64,000 nucleotides of DNA, taken from NCBI GenBank assembly GCA_050084515.1, contig CM114273.1, positions 1,488,001-1,552,000 on the forward strand, read 5' to 3'. Source of the DNA: Blasia pusilla (taxonomy: Eukaryota > Marchantiophyta > Marchantiopsida > Blasiales). This document shows, piece after piece, positions 45,519-58,149 of this stretch (the stretch's first letter is position 1; every line of letters starts with the position of its first letter). The notes beneath the pieces were generated by a model. The model saw only the letters and a list, made by a program, of their open reading frames with translations, was not told the DNA's origin and did not search any database. Made by a program: the position numbers and the translations under genes.

Positions 45519-45832
45519 AATGTCTTATGTGGTATAAGGAAATTTTTGAATTATAGAAATCTGTAAAATTATTTTCAAAATTAAGAATAAGAAAATTTAG
45601 ATGAAAACATTTTGTAAAAAAATCCCTCATAGAGGCTTAGTGAGTGTTTTCTACATTCATACACTCTTAATATTCATCATAAATGTCTTATGTGATATAA
45701 GGAAATTTTTGAATTATAGAAATCTGTAAAACTATTTTCAAAATTTAGATGAAAAAAATTTGTAAGAAAATCCCACATAGAGGCTTAGTGAATGTTTTCT
45801 ACATTCATACACTCTTAATATTCATCATAAAT
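45519..45832. repeat. 163-bp tandem duplication
   Basis: The block beginning AATGTCTTATGTG and ending TATTCATCATAAAT occurs at 45519-45681 and again at 45682-45832. The second copy is shorter by a small internal deletion and has few other differences. Confidence 0.9.
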
Positions 45833-48082
45833 TTACTCTATTCAACATTAAAATTCTTAGAGTAATTTTTTCTAGTTTTAATTCTAGAAATATATGAAAA
45901 AAATATTCAATTATTTCTACAATATGGACACTAAAAACTATAAAAATGAATTTTTATGTTGTACATGAAAAAATTGATTCTATATTATTATTGGAGAGGG
46001 CCCTTTCATTTGCGAATTCCTTTTCTCTTCACTCTTGGCATTTTCAATGCGTAGGATTGCTCATTTTTTGAACCTATAGCATCACTCAAAATTGATTGAA
46101 AATGGCATTTGAGAAATTTGAGAAATAATTATGGGAGGGATTTCAATGCGTGCAACGTATAGGCGTACACTAATATAACTAATTATGCAAGCTTTCATGA
46201 CCAAATCTAACATTTATGAATTTTTTAATTCACAAATATAAGTGGCTTTTTTGAAAATGACAAAAAGAATCTATGGGAAATCTTTTGCAATCTTAATCCT
46301 TTATACATTAGTAGTATTATAATATAAATCTATTTTTTCACAAGATTTGATGAATATTCAAGACCAAATATGGAACTTTTGAGAATTTGCTTTTAAGAAT
46401 TAGAAAATATTTGAGACTTTCATTTCCATAGAGGCAAAAATTATTTTTAATGGACACCCCATCATGCATCAAGTGTCAAGGCTTGTCTAGCAATATCTTA
46501 AGTTATTTTTGGTGTCTACTATCAGGGAATATCAACATTTTTAGTCATGCTATATTTGTTGTAACAGTTGGAGGCGTGGAATTTGAAAAGGATAGGTATG
46601 ATTAATTTGGTAAAATTAGGGTGGACATTCCTTGCGACACTCCTGCTCTAGAAGATGAAAATGCAAAGGACACTAAAAACATTTACCCTTAAAGTTCCCT
46701 ATTTATTTTCTTCCTTCTTTTTTGATCATTCTCTCCAAAAAAGAATGTATAAATCATGCAAATTTGGCACAATATGCACTTGGGTCTCAAGAACTTGACC
46801 AAAAAGAAAATTTTCAAAATGACCATCCAAAGAGGGGATTAAAAATCATAAACTTTAAATTTGGTTTCCCAATTCTTATCTCATCATGGAAGAGTAAATA
46901 GAAGATCTAAACCGTTTAAAAGGGAGAGGGCTTTCCCAAAATAAGTGCTCCAACTTCTAGCTTAATCCAATGGTGCGAAAAATGATTTTCAAGATGAATA
47001 TGAAAATGCTAAAAATATTTAAAATATTTCCACTTAAAGTTCTGATCTTTGTCCTTGTTTCTTCTTTTTTGACCTTTCTCTTTAACCAAGAGTTTATAAA
47101 TCATGCCACTTGATCAAAATATGCAATTTGGTCTTAGGATCGAAGGTCAAAACAAAAATATTCAATGATCATCCAAGGAGGGAATTAAAAATCATAAATC
47201 CTAAATGTGGTCTCCTACTTTTGGTTTCATGGTAGAACACCAAATGGAAGATCTAATCTGATGAAGTAAGTGATAGAAGATTTTACCAAAATCCACTCCT
47301 CCAAGTTTCAACTCAATCCAATAATGGAAACCAATGATGCTTGAAGGTGAAGAAAATAAAAAGAAGAATGTTCGTGATATATCCACTCAAAGATAATGAT
47401 CATTACTGTGATTGGTCTTCCCTTTTTATTGACCCATCACTCAAACTAGCTTAAAGATATTAAGTCATACAAACATTCTCACATGTATACTTTAAGATGA
47501 AGGTGGAATTTTAACGAGAAATATGGATGTTTCCCCATCAAATGGAATTATAAATGAAAAATGGATATTTTAATTCCAATTTAAAATATACAAAAATATG
47601 CAAAAAAATCAAGTGGTATTAAACTCCATGTGGAGATTCTTTCACATGTTGAAGTGGCCACATATTGACAATTTATGCCAGAAAGGTTGGGGTCTTAGTG
47701 AAATAGTGCCTCAATGCTTCATTACAACAAAATGCCTAAAACAAATTATATCCCAAGATACATGAGAAAAATTATATGATTGGAAGACGAAATCTTTAAA
47801 AACATAAGTAATTGTTCATAAATCAGAAATATTGGACAAGTGAGGAGATGTAACTTGTTAAGGACTAAAAGATGTTTGCTAACTACTTGGATCATAGGCA
47901 AATTACTAGATGAGCAGCACAACCCTAAAATCAATGACTAAACCATTTTAGTCATAATTTACATTATTCTTTTGCTATGGGTAGTCATTTAAAGTTTAGT
48001 CAACAAAACCATACATTTCTTCTAGTGTCTGGCATGATATTGGATAAACACGCAAGTACACTAGCAAAGTGTATCCCAACGA
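45833..48082. other. AT-rich intergenic DNA
   Basis: No gene or domain is recognisable. Two loosely related blocks around 46.72-46.97 and 47.03-47.33 kb share phrases (ATAAATCATGC, ATTAAAAATCATAAA, GGAAGATCTAA), so an old duplication is likely. Confidence 0.4.
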
Positions 48083-49500
48083 GTGAGAGTGGACTATAGG
48101 ATTCTCCAGAGCTACAACAGCACTGTCTACAATGGTAAAAGTACCATGCAAACACGTATTGGATCAACCCATGGACTTGAATTGTCTGACTTGGATGTTC
48201 ATACTCTTTTGGCCGATGCAAGAGTTTTTTGTGAAAGCATGTTCACTTTGAAGCACTTTGGTTAGGGGTATGATGATGATGGAGAGATAACCATGTATAT
48301 CATGGAAGGTGTCTTGCAAGGTTGCATAGAGAAAAAGTCAGTGTCAGTGGACTTATGTCTGACTCTATGACGGACTTATCGTGAGCCTTATGCACGCCTA
48401 GGTGGGCCTAGCACGGGCCAGTGCAAGCCTAAGGCGGGCCGATCCTTGCATTCCTCCCTTAATCTAAGCCCAAACCCATTCTCACAAACCCAAGTCCGCG
48501 CGAGCCACTGGAGTATCCAAAAAACTCGAGTCGGGAACCGGTTGGGTATGTGCATGAATATGTATGTTTCTGTGCAACCTTGTAGAGCATAGAGAGATGA
48601 GAGTTCATTTTTTTTTATGCAAGAGACTATGATGCGCCCAAAGAGTGGGTGCATGATTTGGGAAAGTTGGCAACTACTACTCTACAGGTTGCAATTGCTA
48701 GTTTGCAATCATTTCCCTCATCTTCTATAGATATCACAAGAGAGATTTGGGAGCCATTGATTGGTCCTAGATTCATAGGATTGCAAAGGAGATTAGGGAT
48801 ATAGTTCTTTTGGAGCTATAAGGATTTTTTTGCTTAAAATATTCATGACTTGGATATGCTTAAGTATCCATGTATTCAAATCAGGCTAGCTAGTGACACA
48901 TCTATATTATGATGATCTTATAAGTATTTCGATGGGGAGAGAGCCTTGATTCAAATTAGGATTCCGAATCAAGACTTGAACAATATAAGAGTGTTGGATA
49001 GATTGCGTGAAGAGGATTTTTTGCCACAATTGTATTGGCAAAGAAGAACGTTCATGATCAATAGACTGATAGGCAAATATTAGGGATTATTGTCCTTTTA
49101 ATTGGCATACAAAGGTTGATTGCTATGTTATGCCTACTCCCGGGGAGATCTTTGATACAGTGGAGCACATAAAAATCTTCAGTAGTTTGGATCTCTCTTT
49201 TGGCTATCATCAACTATCGATCTAGATGCATGCTAGGGAGAAGACATCATTTGGAGGGATTGATCCTTGTGGCAAGGATTGCTTGCAGTAGTGGAAGTTC
49301 TTACCATTAGGGTTGAAGACGGCCCTACAATTAGAGTTTCAATAGATTTTGGATAGGATTTGGCTAGTTTGGATTTCGCAAGGTGTTACATGGATGAAAT
49401 GATTGTCTTTCACTCCATTGTTTAGGAGCATGAAATATATTTGGTTGACAATTTTAGTTATATGGGCTGAAGTTGCATCCAAGAAAGTGTAGATTCTTTC
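48083..49500 (+). pseudogene. Decayed gypsy relic with methyltransferase tail and RT
   Basis: At about 48095-48210 the plus strand reads GFSRATTALSTMVKVP and KHVLDQPMDLNCLTWMFIL. This is the IX-X end of the same C5-methyltransferase type as at 31.2-32.2 kb, where motif X reads RRHVLGQAMDLNCLTW. About 48.75 kb follows REIWEPLIGPRF (compare EETWEPLLGPKL before RT in the intact element). Then at 49.1-49.5 kb there are RT blocks: MPTPGEIFDTV, KIFSSLDLSFGYHQLSI, GKDCL and WKFLPLGLKTA, with several stops. A small TIR element (48317-48582) interrupts the relic. It is non-functional and older than the 27-37 kb element. LTRs were not found. Confidence 0.75.
48317..48582. mobile_element. TIR element nested in the gypsy relic
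   Basis: The left end CAAGGTTGCATAGAGAAA and the right end TTTCTGTGCAACCTTG form good inverted ends over 266 bp. The interior is GC-rich (GGGCCTAGCACGGGCC). It splits methyltransferase-derived from RT-derived sequence, so it inserted after the retrotransposon. Same family as 1004-1385. Confidence 0.7.
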
Positions 49501-50653
49501 ATGATACGATTGATCAAGTACCTTGTCACGTGCTTTGTAATGGAACGAAAAATTTCCGTCTGAAAATTCCAAGGAAATCAAAGATTGAGCCTAATAGGTC
49601 ATAAACAACCTACTGAGAAGTAGAGTAATCAGAAAGAGCAAGTTTTTCCTTAGTTTGGGCCCATTCGGAGGCCATTTGAGAAACTCACTAATTTGGTTAA
49701 ATTTCCCAATTATATGAGTTCAATTTATATTTATGGAAAGTGGCTTTTGATTCACTATTCTAATTTTAGAGTCAAATTGTTGACATATGTATGAAGGTCA
49801 CGAAGAAGAGGACTAGGAGAGAGAGGGTATAAGTAAATAAAAATGAGCTGAAAAAGCTTATTCTCTTTTTGTTTAAACTTCTTGCGTGAGGTAGTAGAGC
49901 TATGGTGCTTCTTACCTTCTAAATAATCCCATCCTCTCACCATGAGACAAGATTTGGTTTGAAAAGAGAGATAGAGATTGACTTCTTACTACTACAACTT
50001 TATTGGAGATATTTTTGGTAAATGCTCACCTCTACTTTTGGATTCCATGGATAGCTAAGTTAGTCCAATATTTTGTGGGTTTGATTAGTGCTAGTAATGT
50101 TTATGCGCGTATCAACCTTTAACATACCATCTAGGCGATATTGGAGCTCAACAAAGGAAGGTGGAGGCCAAAGTAAGCATTACTCATCTTACTGATGTGA
50201 TTTGAGTCCAACCGTTCATGTTTGCTATCAACGGTAAATAACGGGCGATAGTGTGATTAGGAAAGAATTGACTTTGCTGATGAGTTAGCGCTTTTAGTTT
50301 GAGTCATGACCTATGTAGGAGCAATGAAACTAAAACTTGATATCATAGTGAGAGTGATGAGGAGATAATGTGCAATTGGCCTGCATCTACGTTTGTGAGT
50401 CTATCATGTGGCTACATTAGGTTGGTAGAAAACATTCACTTTGGGAGGAAGGTTGCATGGTGTGTCCTCATATCCGCACGCTAGTAAGATTTAGACATGG
50501 AGTTAAGACATCCACAACAATGAGATGATCTTTGGATACTATACTTGCATTGATATCATAGCAAACTTAGGTAGGTGCTAGAAAGCGAGATCAAGTCCTA
50601 CAACAGACAAAGAGATTTAGGTGAGAAGAAACGTATGTGCTTCAATTTTGTGT
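49501..50653. other. AT-rich stretch, possibly further gypsy remnant
   Basis: No gene is supported. The part just after 49.5 kb may continue the decayed retroelement, but no domain can be read. Confidence 0.35.
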
Positions 50654-50939
50654 CATGGTTACACAAAAATGGACATGGATTGCAAGAAATAGGACCCACA
50701 TTTAGAGTTCATGATGGAAGGCACGACACGGGTGAATGGATCAATAAGGGGGGGAGGGAGTGGAGAAGGAGGGAGGGAGGGACGAAGAAACAGGAAAATA
50801 TGGAACACAAAAGCAAGTGGGGGAAATGAGAAAGAACATGAAGGTGGGACCTATATGGACAAGTCCTTCCATGGGATGGCCATAAGTCCATGGACATGGA
50901 CATGTCCGTGGACGTACATTTTGTCCACATGCAACCTTG
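50654..50939. mobile_element. Small TIR element
   Basis: The left end CATGGTTACACAAAAATGG and the right end (reverse complement CAAGGTTGCATGTGGACAAA) match the family ends. The left part, GGATTGCAAGAAATAG and following, is shared with 51.34 kb. The interior is G-rich (GGGAGGGAGGG), unlike the GCCCGC-rich members, so at least two subfamilies exist. Confidence 0.6.
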
Positions 50940-51307
50940 TTTTGGATTGATGATATCTACTCCCTCACAATGAGCATGAGCTATAAGACATACTCACAAG
51001 GAATCAGGTTATTTTAGATTACAACGTACATGTAACTTATTCAAATTGATAGCATGGTAGGTAGATTGATGTTCAACTATTTATATTCAAATGCATACTC
51101 TATGATTAGGTGTGAGCATTATTTAATGCTCCAATACCACAATTATATTTTTTACCAATCATAGGATTAAGTTATTGCTAGAGTTTAAACCTTTTAGGGT
51201 CTTTACTATCGAAATGCCATGGTCGATATGTTTTAGTCATTATAGAAATAGGTTGTCCTCTACTACAATTCTTTATTATAGGCAATGTCTCTCTATATCT
51301 TTGCAAC

Positions 51308-51971
51308 CATGGTTGCACATGGACGGACAAGTCGAGACATGGATTGCAAGAAATAGGGCCCACAACTATAGTTCATTATCGAAGATAGAGAAATGGCGAG
51401 TGGACCAATAAGAAGGGAGGAAGTGGGGCTCAAGGGAGGAAGAAACGGGAAAGTATGGAACACATAGACAAGTAAGGAAAATGAGAAAGAAGAGGAAGAT
51501 GGGGCACACATGGACAAGTTCTTCCATAGGACGGACGTAAGTCAACGAACATGGATATGTCCACGGACATGGACTTTGTTATGGTTGCATAAAAATGGAC
51601 TTGTCTGCAGACATACCATCTCGCACCCGAATATCTGCTGCCCGCATCCAAGCCCGCCGAGACCGTAGCGGGCACTTGGGTTCGCCAAGCCCGCACCAAT
51701 TTTTTGGCCTGCGGCCAGGCCCGCGCATAGTGGGCTTAAGGCCCGCAAAGCGTTCTCGGGGTTTGCATATGACGGGCTTGCGGCTTGCAAGCACAAGCTC
51801 ACCTTCGGGTCGCGAGCCTGCCATAGGCGAGCCAAGAGCTTGGCTTGGGGCCGCTAGCCCGCCATGACCGGGCCTGGCTACGAGCCACAAAATCAGTGTT
51901 GGCCATGGGCACCAAGGCCCGCACGGCAATGGGCATGTTCGCGACACGGACTTTGTTCGCGTACAACCCTG
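51308..51971. mobile_element. Two abutting TIR elements
   Basis: The first starts CATGGTTGCACATGGACGG at 51308 and shares its left 70 bases with the element at 50654. It stops near 51578 with GGACATGGACTTTGTT, where a second copy starts (ATGGTTGCATAAAAATGG at 51581). The second ends at about 51971 in GCGTACAACCCTG. Its interior is rich in GCCCGC and resembles 1004-1385. Long frames on both strands are a composition effect. Confidence 0.55.
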
Positions 51972-53687
51972 CCTCTCGCGTCCCGCCGACACCCCTCTTG
52001 CGCCCGACCTGCATTCCTCCTATGCGGGTCGGATGCGGGCCCATATATTCCGCACATGTTGAATGCGAACCAAATTTTTTTATTTAATAATTATTTTTAG
52101 AAAGAAAATTAAAGAAAAATAAGTTTGGCCCGCGCAGACTAGGTACAGGCTGTAGCCCACACCCATCCTACACGGGTTAGAGGCAGGCCGAATGCGAGGC
52201 TCGCAGAGGTTGGATTCGTGCAAAAAAATAATTGATTTTTAATTGAAATTTAAAATATATGAATTGTTTTTTTTAAAACAGGTATGGCCCGAGTGGGCTG
52301 AATGAGGGCCAGTATACCAAGAACGATGCGGGCCAAAATAGGATGCAGTGCGAGATCAGGTGTGGGCTGCATGCGATCAAGCTCGCACGGACACATACAT
52401 TCCTAGGACAAACTTAAATCCGCGGACATGGACTTTGTCCACATGTTGCCTTGTGTGCAACAAGCCCAAACTAATGAGATTCAGACACTATAAGCCCACT
52501 TAGTGACAATCAGGTCTTGTTGATATTGTATCTATTGTCGACGAGTTTAACCGATAAGGGGATAACCCCTTTTCTTTCTCTAGATCGATTTTGGCCTTCC
52601 ATACTCGACTTTTTAAGTCCTTTTTTCATATTCATGATGGATTTTCCATCTTTTCTTGAGATTTTCTTCCAAGTGAATTAACTTGGTAATGTGTCAAATA
52701 GATTGAATGACGGAACAACTTCTACATTTATTGCTCTAGTATCGAGTTGTTTCGGCAAGCTAATAGAGGTGTTGATGAATCAATGTGCTAAGTTCATAGG
52801 TGGCTTTCAAGTCTTGTTTATTCAGACACATGAAGACCTTCATATCACTTTGAAAGATCATCAAGAAGTTTATGATTTGTCAAATTAAGTCATGTAGATA
52901 ATAAAAAAAAGATTGAGCAAACATGGATTATAGAGAGGACAATTAGGAAATTGAGACCTAAGTTTTCAAGGTTGCTAAGGGTTATTTTTTCACACATCCT
53001 TTTCACCATATTTCTTGTTTGCCATCAACTACTTATCATAATACAATTCAATCACTTGACCTTGATGAGATCATATGGATGAGAGCTTTATCTTCTATAT
53101 CCCATCCTCATTCCTACCCTCTCCTCCATTCTTCTATAAAGGGATAGACAATGGAAAGAGGGAAAGAGTTTGTATTCATCCTCCCATCTTTTTCGCAATA
53201 CTTAGATAAGGGACCATATCCGAAATCTGAGGATCCTGGACCTATCCGTTAAAAGAACACATGTCAAACCCTCCATATGTACTCCCACTTCATAGATTTA
53301 GATTGCAATGCATTTGAACTGGAATAGACCCGTACTCCTTTCTGTGATCTTCATGCTATATGCCAGCCCTTTACATGCTCCTGGATCTACATGGAACCAT
53401 TTGTGAAACAGATAACCTTAACGAAGACCTAATTGATGATGTTCATCTCTACATCTTGAATACGCCCTGACCAATATGTCTAAGAATCATTGAACCCATA
53501 GCAGAAACAGCTGAGTGCAAGAGTGATTTCCTGTCTCATCAGTTGACAGATGGGAGATAGGATATGTTATGGTAAAATCGGTTGACATACGACATTTCCT
53601 TTCCACCTCCACAAGTACACAGGATAAAGGGACGTTTCTAAACTACTACTTTACTAGCAGCTTGAAGGAAGTAGATATTCTTCATAA
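51972..53687. other. Intergenic stretch with GC-rich element debris
   Basis: 52.1-52.46 kb has more GGCCCG/GCGGGCC words and ends near GGACATGGACTTTGTCCACA, again matching the inner TIR sequence, so it is probably another damaged member. After 52.5 kb it is AT-rich with no gene until the ALG10 stop codon. Confidence 0.4.
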
Positions 53688-56600
53688 TTACCACATGAAT
53701 CTTTGAAAGTTTTCAGGCTGATTTGCCCACTTGAAGGGCCAAAACAAGAAGATATACAAGGTCACCATATTGATGATCATGAATTCAACTGCCACTAGCA
53801 CAATACTAGAGGTCAAACTTAGAGCTTTCAGGCCAGAGTGCAGAAAAATGAAGTAGAACGGAATATTGTAGTACCGAAATTCGATTAGCGGTGTTGGGAC
53901 TAAGACCCCCACAAGTGCCAAGACAAATGCAATGATCCATAGAGCTTTCTGCTTTTCACCTGCAGGGGAGCACCCAAGGACACACAGTAACATCTCATAA
54001 GGACAGGCTTTCATACACCACTATTTATAGCAGTGAAAAAAGAATCTTCACCTTCATACAGACCCGCCATCAAGCTCCACCTGATCATAAATCTCAACTT
54101 TCTAAGCAGCACGGAAACAGGAAAAAGTACAAACAGAGTCAATCTTCATGTTCTAGTTTCCCAGTATGTAACCGTAACCTTTAAAGGGAAATTCAGTAGT
54201 TCGAGAGAGAAAATCAAAGCTAAAACAAGTAATTGATCTCAAGAGAAACTACAACTACATATGGAGCCTCGAGGCCAAAATCTTGGAATGTGAACTCATG
54301 ATCTCCAAAACTGGGACAGGAAGCAAAGATGGGGGCATAATTAAATTCTTAATCTGGTTTAGTTCTTCGACTATTGATTGAGTCACTTCATACTGGAGGA
54401 GATGTCTGAATTCGCACCTAGCTTGAACAGGATTGACCACCATGAGTACAAGTAAAGAGGGATGGCGAGGTACTTCACACTCCAATGCCTTTGCAAGATG
54501 TCCTTCCAGATATAAAACGTGTAGTGGCGATTATCTGCCAACAAATACGGATGAGCCACACTGCATCACAGAATTCATATCAGAAATGTCATTCACCATC
54601 TGTTGTTTCTATTGTATTAATCCAGCAACTATAGCCATATCCGAAAGAAATGAAGAATTGCTCATATTCAGTTACTGCTTCCTGCCTATGAGCATGAAAT
54701 CAGAGAATTTAGATCAAGTAACAAAGAATTCAACTAACCTGTAAAACTGCACAGAAATAAATGCAGCACAAGCAGTTGTAATACACCAAAACAGTATCTT
54801 GTATTGTGCCGAGGTTCTTAACCCCTGGAACAAAGAGGTAACGTTTTGAGGGCTGAAGTGCACAGCAGCCTGAAATGCAGCAGACACAACTCCACAATAA
54901 AGAAGCTGAGTAAAATGGGGAGAAACTTTATGAGCCTGTTTATCACCTGCATAAAAAACCAAACGAAGTTTAGAGATTGATCAACAAACCCAAAAGTATC
55001 AACCTCTACTGCTCCATACAAAAAAGGGATGGACTTGATCCTCATGCCTAAACAATCCAATTCAAACTGTTAACCAAACTTCTTGAATGCATACTATGAA
55101 ACTTATGCCTGGAAACAGTTACTTATGTTGCTGGGTGTAAAATCATTGGTTTCACATTGTACTTACCCACTACAATGCTGCCATTGTGGATGACGAAGCC
55201 TATAAAGGCAAGAACTTCAAGTATAAGTGGACCAAAGTTCCACAAGACATCAGCCTTTCTAGCCCAAGCAGTCCTCATTAGACTTAATATCTCTGCAAAA
55301 ATGCCTGGTAGACACGAGAAAATTGATGAATTTCTTAATATCAGGAGAACCTGTAAACCTGAACTCAGAACTCAAGGCCATTCCCTATTTGCAACTTATA
55401 CTAGTTTTGTACCCTGTCTCTCGATGCTGTTGAGGGGTGCATCTCCTGAACTTGCTGCATTCTTGAAGGCATTCCTCTTGATTTTCCCTGATTGCCGTTT
55501 CCTCACCCCATCTTTGATAAATCTGTGGTCGCCATCATTGAGAGACTCGGATCTACTTTTAATCTCTTCCGGTGACAACTTCTTATAACCCAATACAGTT
55601 TCTTGATGAACTTCAGAAGGAAACAAATTAACTTGGCTTTGTAGATCTGAGGGGTTTTGAAGATGGTTCAAAACTCCCACACATATGACGAAGACAACCC
55701 ACACTGCATTTGTTTGCCGGAACATAATGGCAATCACTCCAAACTGCAAAAGTATCCACCACTAATTGGTATCAAACCATCATGTTTCAGCTTGAGATGA
55801 CAAACCCTATCAAGCATGCTCTGACTGGAAACAACGGAGCTGGTTTGGTAACTTTCATTCCACTTAGTTGAATTATTGAAATGGCATGAAATGAACAACA
55901 TGCACTGAGCATAACACTGCCTACTTGGCCAACCGTGGAAAATATCGAAAGAAATACCAATTTGCCAGATGGAGCCACACCAGAGCACTCGTCCAAAATG
56001 CACGCTTGAGAGACGCCAGATACATGGCCATAACAGCGGAAGCAGAGCCCAGTTCTGTGTAAAACAAAAATTGAAGAACCAGTGAAGGGGGTAGAGTGAA
56101 AGCACCAAGGCTTTCACAGTAGCTTGTCGGGCGTTCTTTTCAGGATCAAGGTGTAAAGCAATTTCGCGAAAGAGGATGGCACATATAAAGGAGAAAAAGA
56201 TATTCAAAGACCGTAGAACTACTGGTTGGCACAGATCACTCATCGAGGACTGAAACCCCAGAACTTTTCCAAATGGAAGCATTGCTCCTGTGTATGCGAG
56301 TGATGAAATGTACCTGGCAGCATGAAGAAAGAGCTTCCCGACTGTCAGTACACCCATCCCAGATAATATTTTCGATTTCATATTGAAAGCCAAGAGTCCA
56401 AAATACAGGTAAGCCCCTCTTACAATAAGTAAGCTGCAAGAAGGCCAAATATTGCCTCTTCACCATAATGACTACGTTCAACGAGTAATGGGAGATAAAT
56501 GCGAGCCGAAGTTAGGTTATCAACGCAAGTGAAGACATGTTTACTTACAATCCTGGAAACGTGGTGATCTTCGGATCCCAGTAAGCAAAATCCCCCTGGC

Positions 56601-56973
56601 AATAGTGTTGTACCTGTCTGAAGTGGAATTCCTCATCCTGTAAGACCAGACCAACCGCAAATCAGCCGGACAGTCTGATGTTCATCAGAAATGAAGCAAC
56701 TTGGACTACGGGGAACTCTGGTAATTCACGTAAAAAATCGCGAGTTCTTGGAGCTATAAACATCAGAAAATGGGAAGAATTCACGACTCATTCCTGCCGA
56801 GAGGTACAGCAGACATTTCTTAAGGTCGATCGCGCAACAAGAAAACCCACCATATAGCCATCAGTCACAGTGCGGTTGACAAGAAATGCTGCCGGAATCG
56901 TGATGACAGCAAGAGTAAGAAGCATCATCCACCAGTCTCCTCTCGCCTTACTAGCCATTAAACGCCCTCCCAT
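53688..56973 (-). CDS. ALG10: ALG10-type alpha-1,2-glucosyltransferase (N-glycan assembly), eight exons, one frameshift
   Basis: ALG10 adds the last glucose to the dolichol-linked oligosaccharide in the ER membrane. Exons by GT-AG sites: 56973-56851, 56637-56549, 56313-55981, 55743-55413, 55292-55167, 54946-54739, 54560-54418 and 53959-53688. All phases agree, and together they code about 541 residues, near the usual length of plant ALG10. Family blocks: GYM/DEEFHFRQVQHYC, YWDPKITTFPGL, ALVLSLYPLHWFF, MFRQTNAVW, LLADNRHYTFYIW, VGVLVPTPLIEFRYY and the terminal FKWANQPENFQRFMW. Many hydrophobic segments fit a polytopic protein. Exon 3 contains a 1-base deficit: an A5 run at 56066-56070 where six would keep FLFYTELGSASAV in frame. 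All other exons and splice sites are clean, so this is probably a sequence error, but a true frameshift cannot be excluded. A second in-frame ATG lies at 56958. Confidence 0.9.
56066..56070 (-). other. Homopolymer frameshift in ALG10 exon 3
   Basis: The minus strand reads HWFFNF then shifts out of frame. One base later the expected FYTELGSASAVMAMYLASLK resumes. The run here is T5 in coding orientation. The net change is one missing base, and the exon-3 length is off by exactly that base relative to the phases of its neighbours. Confidence 0.85.
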
Positions 56974-57272
56974 TTTTTCCCAAAGCTAGACAGATCGCTT
57001 GGACGCGCGTCTACCACTAAAACCTCAAATCTCTTATGTCCAATGTGTCCGTTGTACCCCTGTTCGTTGTTGAGCACTATCGCAGCGATTTCTCCCCATA
57101 CAAAACTTCCGCACAGCGAAGCTCGTATCTGCAGCCAATTTCAAAGTCAAATGCACCTTCAAGTCATCCGTCCTCCGACAGGGAAAGACAGATTGAGCAC
57201 ACTTAGGACGACCTCCAAAACCCTAAATCGGTGACATCCCCTGTCGCCGTGTTCTTTGATGAGTATCCTTGT
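56974..57272. other. 5' flank of ALG10
   Basis: Upstream of the ALG10 start. It should hold the 5' UTR and promoter, but no clear TATA box is visible. Confidence 0.35.
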
Positions 57273-57423
57273 ATCTGTGGCAAGTTTTTCCTTCCTCCCA
57301 AACTTCAGCACATCGGATGTCTAACGTATCGAGAATTCAACCATCAGTCCAACCATCTGTGGCAAGTTTTTCCTTCCTCCCAAACTTCAGCACATCGGAT
57401 GTCTAACGTATCGAGAATTCAAC
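57273..57423. repeat. 82-bp tandem duplication
   Basis: ATCTGTGGCAAGTTTTTCCT through GAATTCAAC occurs at 57273-57341 and again, essentially identical, at 57355-57423. It lies about 300 bp upstream of the ALG10 start codon, so it may sit in the promoter. Confidence 0.95.
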
Positions 57424-58149
57424 GTGAGTCGTCGCTCCCTCAGCAAGCCAGACAAGTTGGTATTCGCGGAGTAAGAGTTGAAACTGCAGCCTGTTTCCGG
57501 CATCGGCTCTTTAGGCTCGTCATTCAACAATCGACCCCTCTAAGCAGGCTCTGGCGCTCCAGATCGATCCTCTGACCGACCTATTTCAGACTCTTAGTAA
57601 TCAAACTCACGCATTGATCGCATTCATGTGCGAGGAATTCTTGAACTCAGGCAAATAGCATGAATAACCTCTCCTACTGATTCTTTAGAGATTTTCGTGG
57701 GCGTTTCAGAAAATAGTTGGATTATAAGTTCGATTACTAACAAACATGACGGAATTGCGATGCGCACTCCGCCAGCAACAACACCTCGACCCAAAAAAAA
57801 TTCTGTGACCCTCCGGAAGAGTTTAGAGTTCTGTCCATGTTCAACATTTCATACCCAACTTGTAAACCAGCTCCTAAGTTTCTATTTTGAACCGGCTAGA
57901 ATTGTCGGTTCCTCTATCCAAAGAGCTTCTCTTGGGTAGATTCTAAGAGGCAAGCATGATTTGGTTTGGAAAGGGTGCAAAAAATTTTTCTTAAAAAAGA
58001 ATTAGGGTATGATGAACAAAATTCTAAATGATTTGGTCCACAAAGTGGAATATAGTTGAGCAGGATTAGGATTTGAAACCGGTGGCATTCCGTGAGCATC
58101 TACAGAAGTAATTTTTCAACATTCTTTGGACACATAAATGAAGTGTTAT
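57424..58149. other. Intergenic stretch
   Basis: No gene or element is recognisable. Confidence 0.4.

Noticed and set aside
51579-51992. Overlapping long ORFs on both strands in the 51.6-52.0 kb GC-rich block
   Set aside because: They overlap on four frames and consist of the repetitive GCCCGC text of a TIR element. GC-rich DNA has few stops.
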